Source: Promerops cafer (taxonomy: Eukaryota > Chordata > Aves > Passeriformes > Nectariniidae). Taken from it: a stretch of DNA of 64,000 nucleotides. The translations under genes and the position numbers were made by a program. The notes beneath the pieces are model-generated. The model was not told the origin of the DNA and did not search any database. It saw only the letters and a program-made list of their open reading frames with translations. Positions 23,901-38,900 of the stretch are shown one piece after another. Each line of letters opens with the position of its first letter. The first letter of the stretch is position 1. The DNA is taken from the NCBI GenBank assembly GCA_013398275.1, contig VZSE01013216.1, positions 1,819,917 to 1,883,916 on the forward strand, given 5' to 3'.

Positions 23901-26900
23901 GCAAACCTTATGAAGTGCTTCTTGGACAATTGCTTCACTTTCATTATCCAGTGCTGACGTAGCCATATCCAGCAGCAGGATTTTGGGGTTTCGCACCAAA
24001 GCTCGAGCAATAGCTATCCTCTGTTTTTGACCTCCACTCATCTGGCTTCCACCCTCTCCAACATGAGTCTCAAATTGCTGTGTGAAGGAAAAAAGTGAAA
24101 ATTAAACAGATAAGAAAAAAGTCTGTTAAGCTTCTGGTGAAGGTATTGGCAAAATGTCTCAGATTTGTCCTTGGAGTAGACTTTAAACAAACACATTGTT
24201 AGTGCAGCAGATTCAAAGAGCAACAGGTGAAATAACTTTCTTTATAATGTACAAGATCATTTTGCCTGAATCAGGTTTTCAACCCCACGCCAAAAAGTAT
24301 GCACTGGTTAAAAAGGTGAGATGTTCTGGTTCAGCTTGAAACAGCTATATCAGCAAAAGCTGAGATGGAGAGGAATCACCCACCCACTCTCCATCAGATG
24401 ACTCACAAGCAAACTTTTCCCTGAGCTGGCCTTGTCTGCTGATGACCTGTGACTCATGAACACTGTGTCTGTGGTTCATGGATACCCTACCCTACCTGTC
24501 TGTGGCATCGGGTTCAGGTGGAGAATTAAATAGACACATAAAGCCTAGCATATTGAGAGACAGGATAATTATATTCACTTAGAGCTAAATCTTTTTTATT
24601 CCTCCATTTCCATGAAATAAATAGGGGCCTTTAAACAGCCTTTCAGTGAATAGTTTCCTGGAAGCCTGGAAATGCATAGATGGAGGATAAAGACAATGTA
24701 CTAATATTGGTTAATGGTACTTGAATAATGTCAATGACATTCACTGTTGTAACATGTCATTTTCAGAAGCTACTTAGCAAAATAACATTCTGGAAAAGTA
24801 GAGAGCTCGATACTATCCAATTTGGGCTTTGTAAGGAGGAATGATTGAAGCCCTGTCATCATTAGGGAAGAAACTAGAGAAGAAGGAACCCTCCAGCTGG
24901 CTTACAGAGCTCATACGAGGAGGTGAGGTTGTGAGCATCAGTACAGACAGGTGAAGTAACAAGTGCTGGCTAGTGAGAGGCTGGACTCTACATTGCTTTT
25001 GGCCCAAACAGAAACAGATCTCCAAAGCATGAAAAATACAAATTTTAAATTAATGCTATGATTATTACCATGAGATTGAATGTTGTGGAAATGATTCCTG
25101 AGGAACTAATTCTTCTTGGGGCTGTATTTTGGGGCAGGGGGTGGTGGTGTTTGCTTTCGTAACTTGGGGGCATACATGTAGTAAGACCTAAGTAACCATA
25201 GTCAAAGGAAAGATTGTTGCCTCCTATCTGTATTAATCTTCTGCCCTTCCACTTGAGCTCAAATTGCTGCGGGCTAATAGGGACAAAAGGACAAAAACAT
25301 TCTTTTTTCTTATGAAATTCTGCCAAACACTTTCCAAGGTGGAGCATACCTGTGGTAAGTCCATGATGAAATTGTAAGCATTGGCCTGTTTGGCTGCTTT
25401 GATTATGTCTTCCATGGTAGCCTCGTCTCGCCCGTAGCGAATGTTCTCTGCGATCGTGGTGGCAAAGAGCACTGGCTCTTGTTCAACTATGCCAATCTGT
25501 GAGCGCAGCCACTGGATATTCAGGGAACGAATGTCATGGCCATCCAGGGTAATCTACAGTTAGAGCATGGACACAAAATTAGGAAAAAAATCAGGGACAT
25601 TATGCCCTCCACTTCAAAGAAAGACACAGCGGAAGTGAAGGGCCTGTGATGCTGTGTTCCCACAACCAGCATAAAAATCGGCTTTCAGATATAGAAAGTG
25701 GCAAAGCAGTGGCAGTAGTATTGGCTCTTGGAGTTGTGCTCTTTGATTTCATTTCCCACTTCTGCTTGGCATCAGAAATAAAACCAGGTGAAGAGTAATC
25801 ATGAAAGTGATGATTATGTTATTTACAGTAATTTGTTTCTTTGTTTTTTATATATTCGAATACAGGTCAACATGTATGTGATTATGTGTTCCTATTTGAT
25901 ATAGGAACACATAAATGGAATGAGATTTTGAATAGCTATAATTCATATTCTTAGCCAAGCCATTACTAAGTGGTAATTGCATATACTTAGGTGATATTAC
26001 GGGTTAATGTTGAAATGTTCAATACTGTGTTTTCCAGAAATCATTTGTCACTCCTGAATTATCATTTCTATAGGTATAGTTTTTACACAGATTTAGCACT
26101 GAATTTTTATTTTCATCTAACAGTTTGCTCTTTCACATAATTGTTTTTATAAGACTATTAAGCACAGTCTTATAAAAGAAATGTGCAGGAATATATTTCA
26201 CTCATTTAAAAAATAATTGGAAAAAAAAAAAAAAGAAAGAAATGAAAAGAAAGTTAGTAGTCTTCCTTCCCACCTTGGAGAAGAAACCATGCCATTCTTT
26301 CAGTTTCTGGGGCCAGAGAAACACATTCTAGGCTGGGACACTTACCATGCCCTCAGAGGGGTCATAGAAACGCTGGATGAGCTGTATTGTTGTACTTTTT
26401 CCAGCTCCACTAGCTCCAACAAAAGCTGTTGTCTCTCCTGCTTTAATCACCATATTAAGGTTATCCAAAATCTGGATAGGAAAAAAAAAAAGAAACAGAA
26501 TATAACTATTTTAATTCTCCCACAGTCATACAACCAAGTGAGTACCTTAAAGATTCAAAACAATTTTACAAAATTCAGAAAAATATTATGAAGAAAGAGG
26601 TTAAAGCAAGCCACATATTTTTACACTGTTTGAAGACTTTGTAGATGCAGAGCACTCATTTCTCCAACAAGCAGGCAGATTTTGACCTTTCATTGCTCCT
26701 GTTGTTCATCATTAAGAAGTAGTCAAGTTAATATACTAGAGAAGTTAGTAAATTATATTCCGTTTAAAGAACACTCTGCGTGTATTGTGAATGTATGTTA
26801 AACCATAAATATTAAGAATGTAACCATGAAATTCTGTAGAAAAATTTGATACAACATGTGCTTCCATGCTTGTCCAATAATATGCTTTTCCAAGGAGAAT

Positions 26901-29900
26901 TTGTCAATTCAAACACAGGAGTAGAGAAATAGTGGGATATACAGCCTACAATCCTGTCCCTTTCCTAGCATTTTAATGGGTCACATGGTGCATCGCCAGG
27001 GTAACAGAAGAGTTTTCTAAAATCTCCTTGCACCATTCAGTTTATTACTGTGTGTTCTATATCATACACATTGATACAAGGGCATCAGTGATTGTAAGAG
27101 AAGCTGTATGCAGGTGAATTTGCCTGAAATTACTGGGAGTTTATGTTCAGAAGCAAGGAATATGCGGATGTGGCAATAGATTTGTCAGAATGGTAGAATA
27201 AGCCAAACAGTAAGCAGAAGAACACTTTAATGGAACAATTGTTCCGTCTACTTTTAAATAAAGTGTCTGGGCTTCTGGAAAACAATCTCTACTGAAAATC
27301 TAGAAATTGCGGGCAGAACCAGGATATTTTGCTTGTTTACAATAATTGTGTTCACAGGATGGGTGATGAACAATTACCTTTACATCTGGTCTGGATGGAT
27401 AATTGAATGTTACGTTATGAAATTCAATTTCACCTCGTACTTTATCCAGCTTGTAGCCATCTTCTGACATGCAGTCAATGGTGGGTTTCTAGGATGGAAT
27501 TTATTAGATTATTTATTTGCTATTAAACAGTCAACAGTGCTGCAGTAAATAAAAATTCCCATACAAATTCATACAAAGCCATGGCACTTCCGTTTGAACA
27601 GCACTTGGCTGCATGGAGCCAGCTGCAGGCTCTGCCCCAGGGATAGCAATTGAGGGCCAGAGTGATGGGGGAGTTGTCACTGGTGGGTAGCACAGACAAG
27701 AAGGATGCACCCTCTTCTCATTGTAGACTTACTGCAAATACCACAGCCAAGCACCCAGGTAGTTTTTGCTGGAACTCAGTAGCTGACTGACTGAGGCATT
27801 TTGACTAAGTTAATTTAACCAGCTCCTCAGGGATAAAATGACACTATCTCACTCAAAAACGTTCTCTCACAGCACCGAACAACCAATTCATTGCTGAAAA
27901 TCTTCAGGCCTCGCCACTTGGCAATTAAAACATCCATCCTTGTGCACCCAGTCCTAAGAGCTGAAATACTGAATTTTCCCAAGAAGTGCTTTGGGTCTCA
28001 CATACTTTTGGCCAGGTCTTGGGTATTGTGGACTGCTAGACATGAGCAGAGAACTAAGAGAAATTTGAGGAACCACAAAGAAATAAAATTTTATACAGAT
28101 AGATTTCTGAAGCATGGAATACAAACAGTAAATTAAAACTATAGCAACGAATATATGATAACTGAAATGTGCATGTTTTTTTAATATAGCCTAACAGATT
28201 AAAAGGAAAGTTAAAATGAGAAATGTGTATGTTCTAAGATGTTAAGAACAGCTACAAGATTGGTTCCTCTTTAGGAATATGACTCACTTAAATTCAGATA
28301 CTAATCTATGAAAAAGTTTCACTGATCCTGCAAATGGGAACCTCAACATGACTAGGTTTAGTGCCAGGGCAGAGCTGTGCTTGTACTGTCTAATCACAAA
28401 TCTACAAATGTGGCAAGCAGATGGATCTAATTTTGTCACCCTTTCTCTAGACAGATGAAATGTGACGTTGGTTTGCTTTTTTTTACCCTAAGGTTATGTG
28501 ACTCAGCCTTATCTTGTATATTGTGATTAATCCTTACTGTTGCAACTCTTTAAGATTGTAAATTTTTTCTCAGAAAAACATATCCCTAATTAACCTCTAT
28601 TTTCAGTTCATTTTAGAGCTTTAGCTTATGAAGTGTGTATGTTTTATCATTATTACAGAAGTTTGAAGGGTTACTAAAAACTGTTAGCATTATCATAGCC
28701 TTATGTGCTCTGTAGAAGACAAGCAGCATTTTGATGTGTTTTCACAGCTTTCAGCACAGTAAAGCTTGTCAGTGAACAGAGATAATACATACTTTAAGAA
28801 ATCAACAGTACTTTTCCAGCCACTAAATTTATAAAGCTATGGAAAGGAATCCTCAAGAAAGGAATCAATGAATTTCAGTGGCATCTCAGGGTCTCTCATA
28901 CAATTACTTCAAGTATCTGTTTAGATAATATTGTGATTAACATTTATGACAGCTGCATGACCAGTGCCTGTGTTCATTTGGTCCTATTTTTACTCCGGGT
29001 AGCTCTGGGACAGGTGAGAGAGGCCACGTTCACCATAATGCCAACAGAGCCACACCTTTTAATGCCATCTGGAGGCTGGGAGCTATGGGATGGTTGCTGC
29101 AAGTTTGGTTGCAGAGTGGCTATTACTGCCTGCCAGTACACCTTCCATGGGCCAGCACTGATAGGTAATTGCATGTAAGGAGAAATGGGAACAAGGAACA
29201 GCAGCAGCTGAGGTAAAGCTTCAGAGCTCAGAACCAGGCCACTTAACAAATCTGTTCAATGCATTCTTTGAGCTCATGTGTATCCCACTAGACTTTTCTA
29301 TTGTACAGTCAGTTTTTCTTTAATCATTTTTCCTCATTTACACAGTAGACAAAACTAGTACCACTTGGGGCTTTTAAAATTATTTTTGCACTACAAAGTA
29401 ACACAGCTTAGAAATGCATTACTTACTTTATCTATTGTCTCAAAAATGTTTGTTGCAGCCCCACGACCAGTGGCAAAGGCTTCCAAACAGGGAGATGCCT
29501 GGCCAAGATTTAATGCTCCTACTAAAACACCAAAGAAAACCTGAAGAAGTGGAAAAAGAAGTTAACAAAATATGACATCACATTTTTATTATAGCTTATA
29601 GCTTAGACAGGCAAACCAATCTACGGTAGCTTTATGACTTCTCATGCATCTGCTGAACTGCAGTGATTCACTATATGAGCATTATTAGCCAACAAGAAAG
29701 CAAATAAATGCATTTTAGAAGGTATTTTTGCTGTCTTTCACAGCTCTGCTTGAGGCTGAAGTAAATCAACTCTCATTTGTCTGCCTAAAATAGTATGCAT
29801 CTAGGTATTTACTGAGATGCCACTGATGTATTTTTAAGCCATCTCAGTTTGACTGGGTGCCTTTTCCTTGGAACAAGGTCTAGAACAGGACATTGGTGGG

Positions 29901-32900
29901 AAGTAGATTATTTCAGGGATGGCTTTTACCAGTAAGCAAAAACAGAAAGAAGCTTAAAACACTGTATTACAACCTTTCTATATTGCAGCTCCTAACTCAT
30001 CCAATACTCACAGAACTTACTTTTGAAGGAGGTACCAGCCATAGAGAATATTTTTTTCTCGAACTGTAAGGGTTGCTACCAATACTGGATAAGCCACTTT
30101 TTGTGGTGAAATTATTCTATCAGTGTGGGTGGACAATCTCTCCAGGTTTCTACAAGTAGCTCATACCCAATGGGCTCACAGTTTTAAGTCCTTTTCTAAG
30201 AACCAAAATGAAGAGTTACTCACTAATGACCCTCTTCTGAAAGCCCCAGGATCCCCTTTTTGCCTAAGCCTAGTACAGCGTGAGAGGAAATGAGCAACAG
30301 CATCTGCTCTTCCTGGGAAGACTGACAGACAGTAAAGGCACCTGGATACAGTACTGAATATCAGAGGACCCTTGAGTCCGAGAATTCAGCCTTGGTGTGT
30401 GGCCTTGCGATCAGAAGCAAGTGAAGCTGTAGCATATCAACTAAAATACAAAAGTGTTTGTTCGAAATTTCCTAAGAGCTGCCAATGCTTCATTTCTATG
30501 AAAGGTTTTTATGAAGGTTCCTTAATATAGACAGGAACTAAGACTTAAAGTGCTGACAGGGGCTTCAAAGAACAGGACACTGGAAGGTGGTGAACATAAA
30601 GAAGGTAGAGGCTTATTTAGCACTTGTATACCACATAGATGCAAATGATTTAATTGTCTGTTTCTACAACAAGGAGCAAGCTGCACTGTATTGTAAGAAT
30701 AGCTTATTCTTCTCAGTGCTACAATATGGGGTGTGCTTTTGAACACTTTTTGACTGTTTTTTTTCCTAGAATTTACTCTCTTTTACTTCTCCTCAGTTTT
30801 TCAGTTACAGAGGTGTTTCGGCAGAAAAGGTTATAAGGGTTGGATAATGTCTTTGGTGTAGGCTTTTGGTCCATTTTGTTGCTCTGTTGTGGGTGCTAGT
30901 TTGAACATTCACCCTGCACATAAGGAGACATGGAATGTTATGTCTGGTATGTAACTGTTTGCTCTAGCTTGGCCTGAAAATTTTGCTAAGAAGTAATCAA
31001 GGACCCAGCTAAGCTTTTGGATACAACACAAACAGAACTCAGAATCAATGGTGCAAAGTGTATAAGGAAACACTACTGTTGAGAAAGAAATAACAGTACA
31101 TAGGATTCAGTTCTCCTTTGCAGTATAATGATGTTTACTGGGAGTATCCCTATAGCTAAAGTGGAGGAATCTACTGAACGCATACTGAACACTGCAAATG
31201 TCTACGCTGGGACGTAGAGATCATGCCATACATTTACACTCAGCTTTACTACTAACTAATTTTCTTGTGGGAATGAGTCTCAAAGCAAGATGGTTTTGTA
31301 TCTGTCAGAGTCCATCATGAACATGAAGGAGCATGTTCTGTACACCAGGCAGAAGAGGAAGGGAAGGCAATACTTAGTACATCTCAATGCAGTATGGTGG
31401 CTGTATGACTTTTTGAGAGAGCAGGAAAAGCATAATTCAATGTTTTGTATCTAGAAATTTCCCCTCCTGCCCCCTGCCACACTAGAAGCGTATGGTAGAA
31501 AATATGAAGTAGAAGAAAGATGACTGGAAGCCGTGAGGGAGGGGGGCATAAGGGAGACTCCCCATTGACAGCTACAGTTTTTCAGGTACAGGGTAGCTCC
31601 CCACTGTCTGCCATTTGTCATTTGGAAGCACTGGACTACAGTTACCATGAGCAAGGCAAGGAAATTGCTCACTTTGTTTTTCACAGCACTACTTCATATC
31701 AACTACAGGTATTGAGAGCAGGTGCAAATGATCTCCTCCTTGAACAGAATTACTCAGGTTTACAATGTTCTCAGCCTAATTTGCCAAGTTCCATTTAGCA
31801 GGAGGCTTTGCACTGCATGCTGCAGGTGGTTGGGAACTCTCATGGTGTGCAACAGACAGAGAAGGAGCAAAAATAGATGTCTTATCAGAATACCCAGAAC
31901 TTACTAAGGTTCAAAAAAGGTTGTTTTGAGTTTGGACTGGAGTCTGCCATTTGGGCAGTCCTGGCTTAAGCAACTAATCAAAATACCTTTAGATGTTGGC
32001 TTTGTTGCATTGAGACCAGCAGTGTCTTAAGCACCTATTGTGCAGAAGTGAATGCATGAGTGCCATGCAGGTTAGTGTAGTTTTTGTACACGCTGCAGGA
32101 GTCACAGCCAGGTGTGTTTTTATCTGCATACATGTTTACATAGCCTTTGTAAAAACAAAACAACAGGAAATGGTTTCTCAAAGGAACACAAAGTGTTCAT
32201 GAGAGATTAGATATGACAAGACTGTTTGGTTAGGTGTCTCTTTACCACAACATTTTTCATCATAAGATTCTTCAGAGAAGCCAACATCCGAGAAGCCCCA
32301 TGCTGACCCACAAAATAGAAAAGCTAGTTTCAGGCCTCTGATAATTGTGTAGTGGGCTGTCAAATGAAGGCATTATTCTGATAACTGTAGGTAATATTAA
32401 AAATATTTAAAATAAACATGGATTTTTAAAAAAATCTTATCCAGTTCTGTCATGCATATAGTGAGTAATGATCTTTAAAAGACATACATAATGTTTGTTA
32501 CCATGGAGCCACCAGATACCAGAACAGATATGTGTTCCAGAATTATTATTTTAAAGAACAGTCCAGAATAGTTGCATCAAGCTAAAATAAATACCTGCAG
32601 AAGAGTGCCAGGTGAATATTCATCATCTTCAAGGACAAGTTTAGAGCCATACCAAAAGGCTAATGCATAACTTAGAAAAATTATAAACCACATGTAACCA
32701 GTGAATAATCCCATTATTATTCCTTTTCGAATTCCCCAGTGCTGAGCAAACACCAAGTTCTTATCGTATCTGTAGAAAGAGAGAAAAATAAGAGGGAATT
32801 AAATCAATTTGACAGAAATGTCAAAATGAGCAAAGACCATATGAGGCACCTTTGATGACTCAGCAGAATGTCCACACATAGGGTCAATACAGAATCACTC

Positions 32901-35900
32901 TGAAGTGAGAGATCACTGCTGAAACCAGCAATGCTCCCAGATCATGAAATCCTTGTATGTTCTAGTGTAATAATCACAAGAAAAACCACACTCACTGCAG
33001 ATACCTCATCATGGGGTTTGGAGTTTTAGCAGATTAACACGGGATTTGAGAATATGGTGAACACTCCAGAGCACATCCTACAGCCATGTTACATTTTCAT
33101 AGAATTTAAGAGAAATTTGCAGAAAAACCATGTCCTGATGAAACTAATTCTCCTACTTAGCTTGAAAGTACTCCAAGTTTTCGGATGTGCTGCAAAAGTT
33201 ATATATCAGACAGCTTTTAGGGAAACAATTGACAGAATGTTCCTACAAGTAAGCATGAATTGAAGATAGTAGTGCTGATGCTTTGTTTCACTGATAGACT
33301 GAATTATAAAAGTAGTTCTGCATACATTACTTGAAACCTAAATATCTGAAGCATACATGCATGTAAGTTTCAAAGCTAATACATAGTCATAGTTGTAGAA
33401 TATAGAGATTAATTGCTATGAATCTAATGTGCATTACAACATTACATTGCTGCAGGAAAAAGATCCGAGACCTTAGTGTTTGTTCAAACAAACCTTTCAA
33501 CTTCTTTCTTCTCCCCACCAAAAGCAGCCACTGTTCTGATGGATGAGAGCACTTCATCAGCCACAGCTCCAGCTTTTGCATAAGCCTTTAATTCTCGGCC
33601 TGTTAGTTTTGCCACAGCCTACAAAAGCATAAGCAGTGCTGGTTACACCTGAACTGCAGGTACAGAAAAGGACAGTGATGAGCAATGCTGGCTATCACTC
33701 TGTGCAGTGCTGGCTGCTCTGCACTGGGTCACCTCCCACACTCCAAGCAGGCTTTTATTAGGCATGTTGCACACTTGAAGACTTAGGTCTTCTAGTGCCA
33801 GGGCATACACCTTTGTAGCATATGTTTTGCAACAGCTCTCTGCCCCAAGTAGCTAGAAAGAGCAGCTGACAACTCCTGCTTTCCCTGCCTCCCTCTTTCT
33901 GCTCTAACTAGGCTGAAGCAGATTGCAGACTGAGGGTTTGTGCACAGTGGGAGGAAGAGGGAACTTAAGTGCCGGGAGCAGCCCTTTAACCACCATGGCA
34001 GATCCCAACTTCAGGAAGAAGAACTGTAGTAGTGGGGGAGGATAAACACAGATGTTGCCCACCACTGTGCTTTGTTTCATGGGCTGGTAGCAAACAGGTC
34101 CCTACACAGCAACCAAGAGCTCACTGGATGCCAAAAGCTTACTTAGACTCAAAAAAATGCTCAAATTAATGGAAGAAAATGTAGTCATTTACAATTCTAC
34201 ACAGAGATAACACATTGACTTGGGAATGAGAAATCATTAGAAAGTGTAATGTATCATTCTTTGCTTTCTCTTTCCAAATATCCTACCCCATGCATATATT
34301 AGTCCCTTTTGAAGACAGGAAACCAGGCCAGATTGACCTCAGGTCTATTTTCTTCATGGTGTAAAACAAAGACTGGGACTGGAAAGGCTCATAATGAGGA
34401 AATACTTAACAGTAGGTGTATGACTGGAAAGAGATGGGTATAGAGAAATAAGAATGGAAAGGAAGAAAATTAAAAACATAAAGGGGAATAAGGTCAGAAA
34501 GAAGTCACAAATGAAGGAAAAACATTTTGGGTTTTATTTCATTCCCTGCCAAGCTTCTGCTCTCCCACTTCACATGAGTCATTATTCATGTCAGCTACTT
34601 GCAGCCAGCACAAGGTGCTAAAGGAGAGCTGGAAGACAAGAAATTAGTCACAGTTACATTAGTCACTTGATAGCAAAATGATAACAAGCTGTTCCTGATG
34701 AGAAAAAAATGAGATTGCCAGAGGGCTGAACCCAACAAGAATGAAGGGGATGAGAAGGAATTAACCAGCCCTGCTGAGTGTGGGAGAAGAAATGAGAGGG
34801 CAGAGGATCCTGCAGTTTCCCTTTTCCCTGTCCTTCCTCTGTACAGTGACAGGAAGTTTGTAGAAAGTGGATGGAGAAGCAGAACAGGAACAACTGGGAG
34901 AAGGTGCAGCAGCTTCTGGGAGCAGGGACAGTTTGAGGTAAGTTTGAGTAGTTGTTTTCAACCATTTTATGTCTCTGAAACTTAGCACCCATAAAGGTCA
35001 CTAATTTACATAGAGAAATCAAGTCCTGTATCTTGTAGCCATCTAAAGCAGGTGTGTAGTAATTGAGAAAGGTAAAGGCCAGCTTCTGATCTCAGCATTA
35101 ATACCCACCCACAGGACCCTCAACAAGGTATGCTTACACTCCCCTCTTAGAAGGTGGATTTATTATTCTGGGAATCAGAAAAAACAAAGTGAGAGCAAAG
35201 CCCACCTCCCCTCTACCAGACCCCTCCCTCCATCTCTTCCCCGTCCCTCACTGCTACTGGGACCATAATCTGCCTCTCTTGACTTTAAAGGGGTGTAATC
35301 AACTTCACCAATCCTCACAGCTTTCTGGCCAGATCTTTCCTGTTCATTATTGCTCAACATGAACCTTTCACAATTCACTTACCAAGCCATAGAGAGCTGC
35401 TCCAACCCCAAGCAGAGGGCTGACTGCAATGATAACCAAGGTCAATTTCCAGCCACTGACAAATCCCAGGAGGAATCCACACACAAAGGTGGTTATGCGC
35501 TGGATGAAGATTGCTACTTGGTCAGCAATAGCCTCATTAATTTTGTTAACATCACTGGAAAACAAAAAAAACAGCAACAAAAATCAACAGAAGAGTGGTG
35601 AGCATAAATTCTGTTTGTGAACATTTAGGTTAGTTGCTTTTCACTGGAGAGGGCTCATCCTCACCCCTATTCTTTCACCATCACCCCATACAAAGACTCT
35701 GGATTACAATGAGAAAACCTGATGCCTTTGCAATCGAGAAGGCTTTTAGGCATGAATTCTGCAGAGAAGATACTGTCCTTTCTCAGGAAATGTTGTTCTG
35801 GCAGCAGACTCATTCACTAGCTGGCTCTTACTACCATGCCCCAGCTGATTCAGGGAGTGTGCACTGGCAGCCAAATTATAGATCACTCTGAAAGGACTGG

Positions 35901-38900
35901 GCACAAAAGGAGAAGAGATGAGAGGACAAACTGGAAAAAAAACCCACCCCAAAACCCATCCAACCCCTCCTGCCACAGACACATTTGCTGTCAGACAAGG
36001 CATGAAAGGGAAATAATTGTGGTTCAACAGTTCTGGTACTTAGTTCAAAGATGGGGGAGCTAATCAGTCTGGTTGCTGCTCCCACGAACATAGCTGTATT
36101 TCTACTACAAGGTGTTTGTCACATGCCTGATTATTGGCACTCTGCAGTGTTTGGAAGGAATTGCAAAATGTTTTCTGTAGCATATGGGTTTCTTAGATTA
36201 CTTACTCAGAAATTCGGGTGTTCAGTTCTCCTACAGATGTACAGTCAAACCAGCCTATATCCATTCGCATTATTTTCCTGAAATAAGCTTTCCTGATTTT
36301 CTGTATCTGACGAGCTGCAGATATAACCCAAAAGCAGATCTGGGAAAAGCACAAAACAGCTGATAATTGCAGTAAAAAGTCTTTCTACTCCCAACAAACC
36401 AGGAAAAGCAATTTGGCTAGAATGGGAAAGGCTATTGATAAAATTACTCTTCAGGTAAAATACATTCTGGCTACATAGATATGATAGCTGTTTTGATCTT
36501 TAAATAATCCAACAATTTCATATAGCCTCTGGATCAAGCATTTGTCTCAGTTCTGATAGGATGGGAGGAGAGGCAAGTTAAATTACTTATGCTGTTACAT
36601 GAATGCCATACGGACAAATTTTTTTCCATCTACAACTGTAAGTAATACAGGGATGGTAGCCATCCTCAGCAAAATTCTTGGATAGTTTTCAGGAAGGAGA
36701 TTGAGAAGTGATTTTTGCAATTATAAAAAGCTTCAAAAGCCATGAGCCCTTCAGCAGACTATGCAGGAATCATCCAAGCTTTTGACTCACTTCAGTCATA
36801 AGGACTGAAGAATTAGAATTACCCTACAGAATATGTAGGGTACGATTCTACTCCAACATTAGTTTTACACTAGTATTGCTCTGTAATGTCTCTGTAACAG
36901 AAACAGGGCTCAACACAGTTGAGATGCCTACTGGGAATCTGCATGCCCTTCAGCCCTTTTGGAGGTCATGTGGATTCCATAGTAGCCACACTTGATCAAA
37001 TATTGCTTGTGGTGTGGGTAAAATGCACCCTTTTACAAAGGTATGCATCTGCAAATCCAAGGAGCTGTCAGATTGCCAGAGCTAACACATTTCAGCAATA
37101 GAATGAGAACTGAAAGCATCTGTTCTGCTCAAATAAGTAGCTAAGCAGTTAAAACCAACATAATAACTATAAACTTAACTATTTAGTGATTTAAATTTTG
37201 AAATCAAAATGGAAAACAAAATACTGACTTGGAGGTATCCTAACACAAGTATGGCACAACCAATTACGGCATAGTATCCTGCAAACTTGGTCATTTCCTG
37301 CTCAATGTCCAGCAGTCTGAAAAAAGAAAAAGGAAAAAAAAAGGAAAAAAGAAGTGAGTAATACTGTTTTAAGTTTCTCACAGGTTTCTAATCTGATGTT
37401 TCCTCAAGTTAGATTCAGACCAGGTGGAAGTCAGCTTGTTTTGCTAACAGAGGCAGTCACCCAATACTGAGGCTGTTGCTAGTGGCTGGTTTCCTTGTTC
37501 TGCCTGTTGCACAGGGGTCGGGAGCTGGCAGGTACCAAAAAAAGCTCCACCATCCTGGAGCACCCCTGTAGTCTCCAGGAAAAGCCCGCAGACTGCCTGC
37601 TCCTAAACAGCACAGGTGAGAGGGTGTTTCAGAGAAGAGCTGCCCTTGTGCCGTTATAGCAACTAATAACAAACATTCAGATTTCAACTGCATTTTATAG
37701 GCAGAAGTGACGGCTGCTAAAGGCAAGTCAAATATTACTTTGTACCATGAGCTTGCTAATCTGAAATGATAATTTGTTCTGTTACACAAGTAGGAGTGAT
37801 AATTACTCCTAACATCAGTGAAGGGCACTGAATTACTGCTTTTGCATTTAATCTACTTTGAAATAGGTTGTTACAGGTTATTGTCAGCAGCCCTGGGGAG
37901 ACAACTGGGGGATGTTGGTGGACAAAGTTTGACGTGACTTAGCAATGTGTGCTCTCAGCCTAGAAAGCCAGCCATGTCCTGGGCTGCATCCAGAGCAGTG
38001 TGGCCAGCAGATCAAGGGAGGGGACTTTGCCTCTCTACTCTGCTCTGGTGGCACCTGGAGAGCTGCATCCAGTTCTGGGGGCCCCAACATAAGGAGGACA
38101 TGGACCTGCTGGAGCAAGTCCAGAGGAAGGCCATGAAGATGATGAGAGGGCTGGAGCAGGCTGAGAGAGTTGGGCTTGTTCAGCCTGGAGAAGAGAAAGC
38201 TGTGGGGAGACCTTAGAGAACCTTCCAGTACACTAAGAGAGTCTACAAGAAAGCAGGAGAGAGACGTTTTACAATGGCACGGAGGGGAAATGGCTTTAAA
38301 ATGTAAAAGAGCAGCTTTAGGTTATAAAGAAAATCTTCACTGTGAGGATGGTGAGACGCTAAAACAGGTTATCCAGAGAAGTTGTGGATTCTTCATCCAT
38401 GGAACTGTTCAAGGCCAGTTTGAATAAGGCTTTGAGCAATCTGATCTAGTGGAAAGTGTCCCTGTCCATAGCAAGGAGATTGAAACTAGATGATCCTTAA
38501 AGACCCTTCTAACTCAAACTATTCTTTGGTTCTATGAATGTGTCCTGCCTGGTGTGTAGTTGCTGCTTCAGGCAGAATCAGTAGTAAATCCATCTCTGAA
38601 GGCTGGCTTGGACAGCCTGGAGCAAAATAATTTGGCCCCAGTCACCTACATCTAAGAATGTGAATAGCTTCCCATGTGCCCTGAATTTCAGAGACCTTTA
38701 GACAAGTGACTTTTAATTCCAATTAAGTATGTAATGAAATGTCACTCAGAGATTAGAAAACTCTGGTAATGATGCACCAAGAAAGGATTCTTGGGAAAGG
38801 TTACAGGTTCAAATTTGGCCTTGACAGATATCTGTATTTGAATAAATTATCTAGACACCCCATTTATTGTATTTAATGGAAAGAAACAGGCAGTCTTATG

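Larger units (their letters stand above)
19886..25349 (-). other. ABCB11 introns 14-18
   Basis: AT-rich introns of 0.4-1.6 kb separating exons 14-19. No dispersed repeat or RNA gene recognised. Confidence 0.65.
25554..33493 (-). other. ABCB11 introns 9-13
   Basis: Introns between exons 9 and 14, the largest about 3 kb (29541-32594). They contain a 14-bp-arm inverted repeat at 25882-25914 and an A-rich run at about 26219-26234. Short open frames such as 31520-31798 show no family resemblance. Confidence 0.65.

Noticed and set aside
23907..24077. Met instead of Glu after Walker B of ABCB11 NBD1 as a damaging change
   Set aside because: This is the normal state of bile salt export pumps, which have one degenerate ATP site.
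37945..38427. Overlapping plus-strand open frames of 63-89 codons
   Set aside because: They fall inside the CR1 fragment and are remnants or chance frames of the LINE, not host genes.
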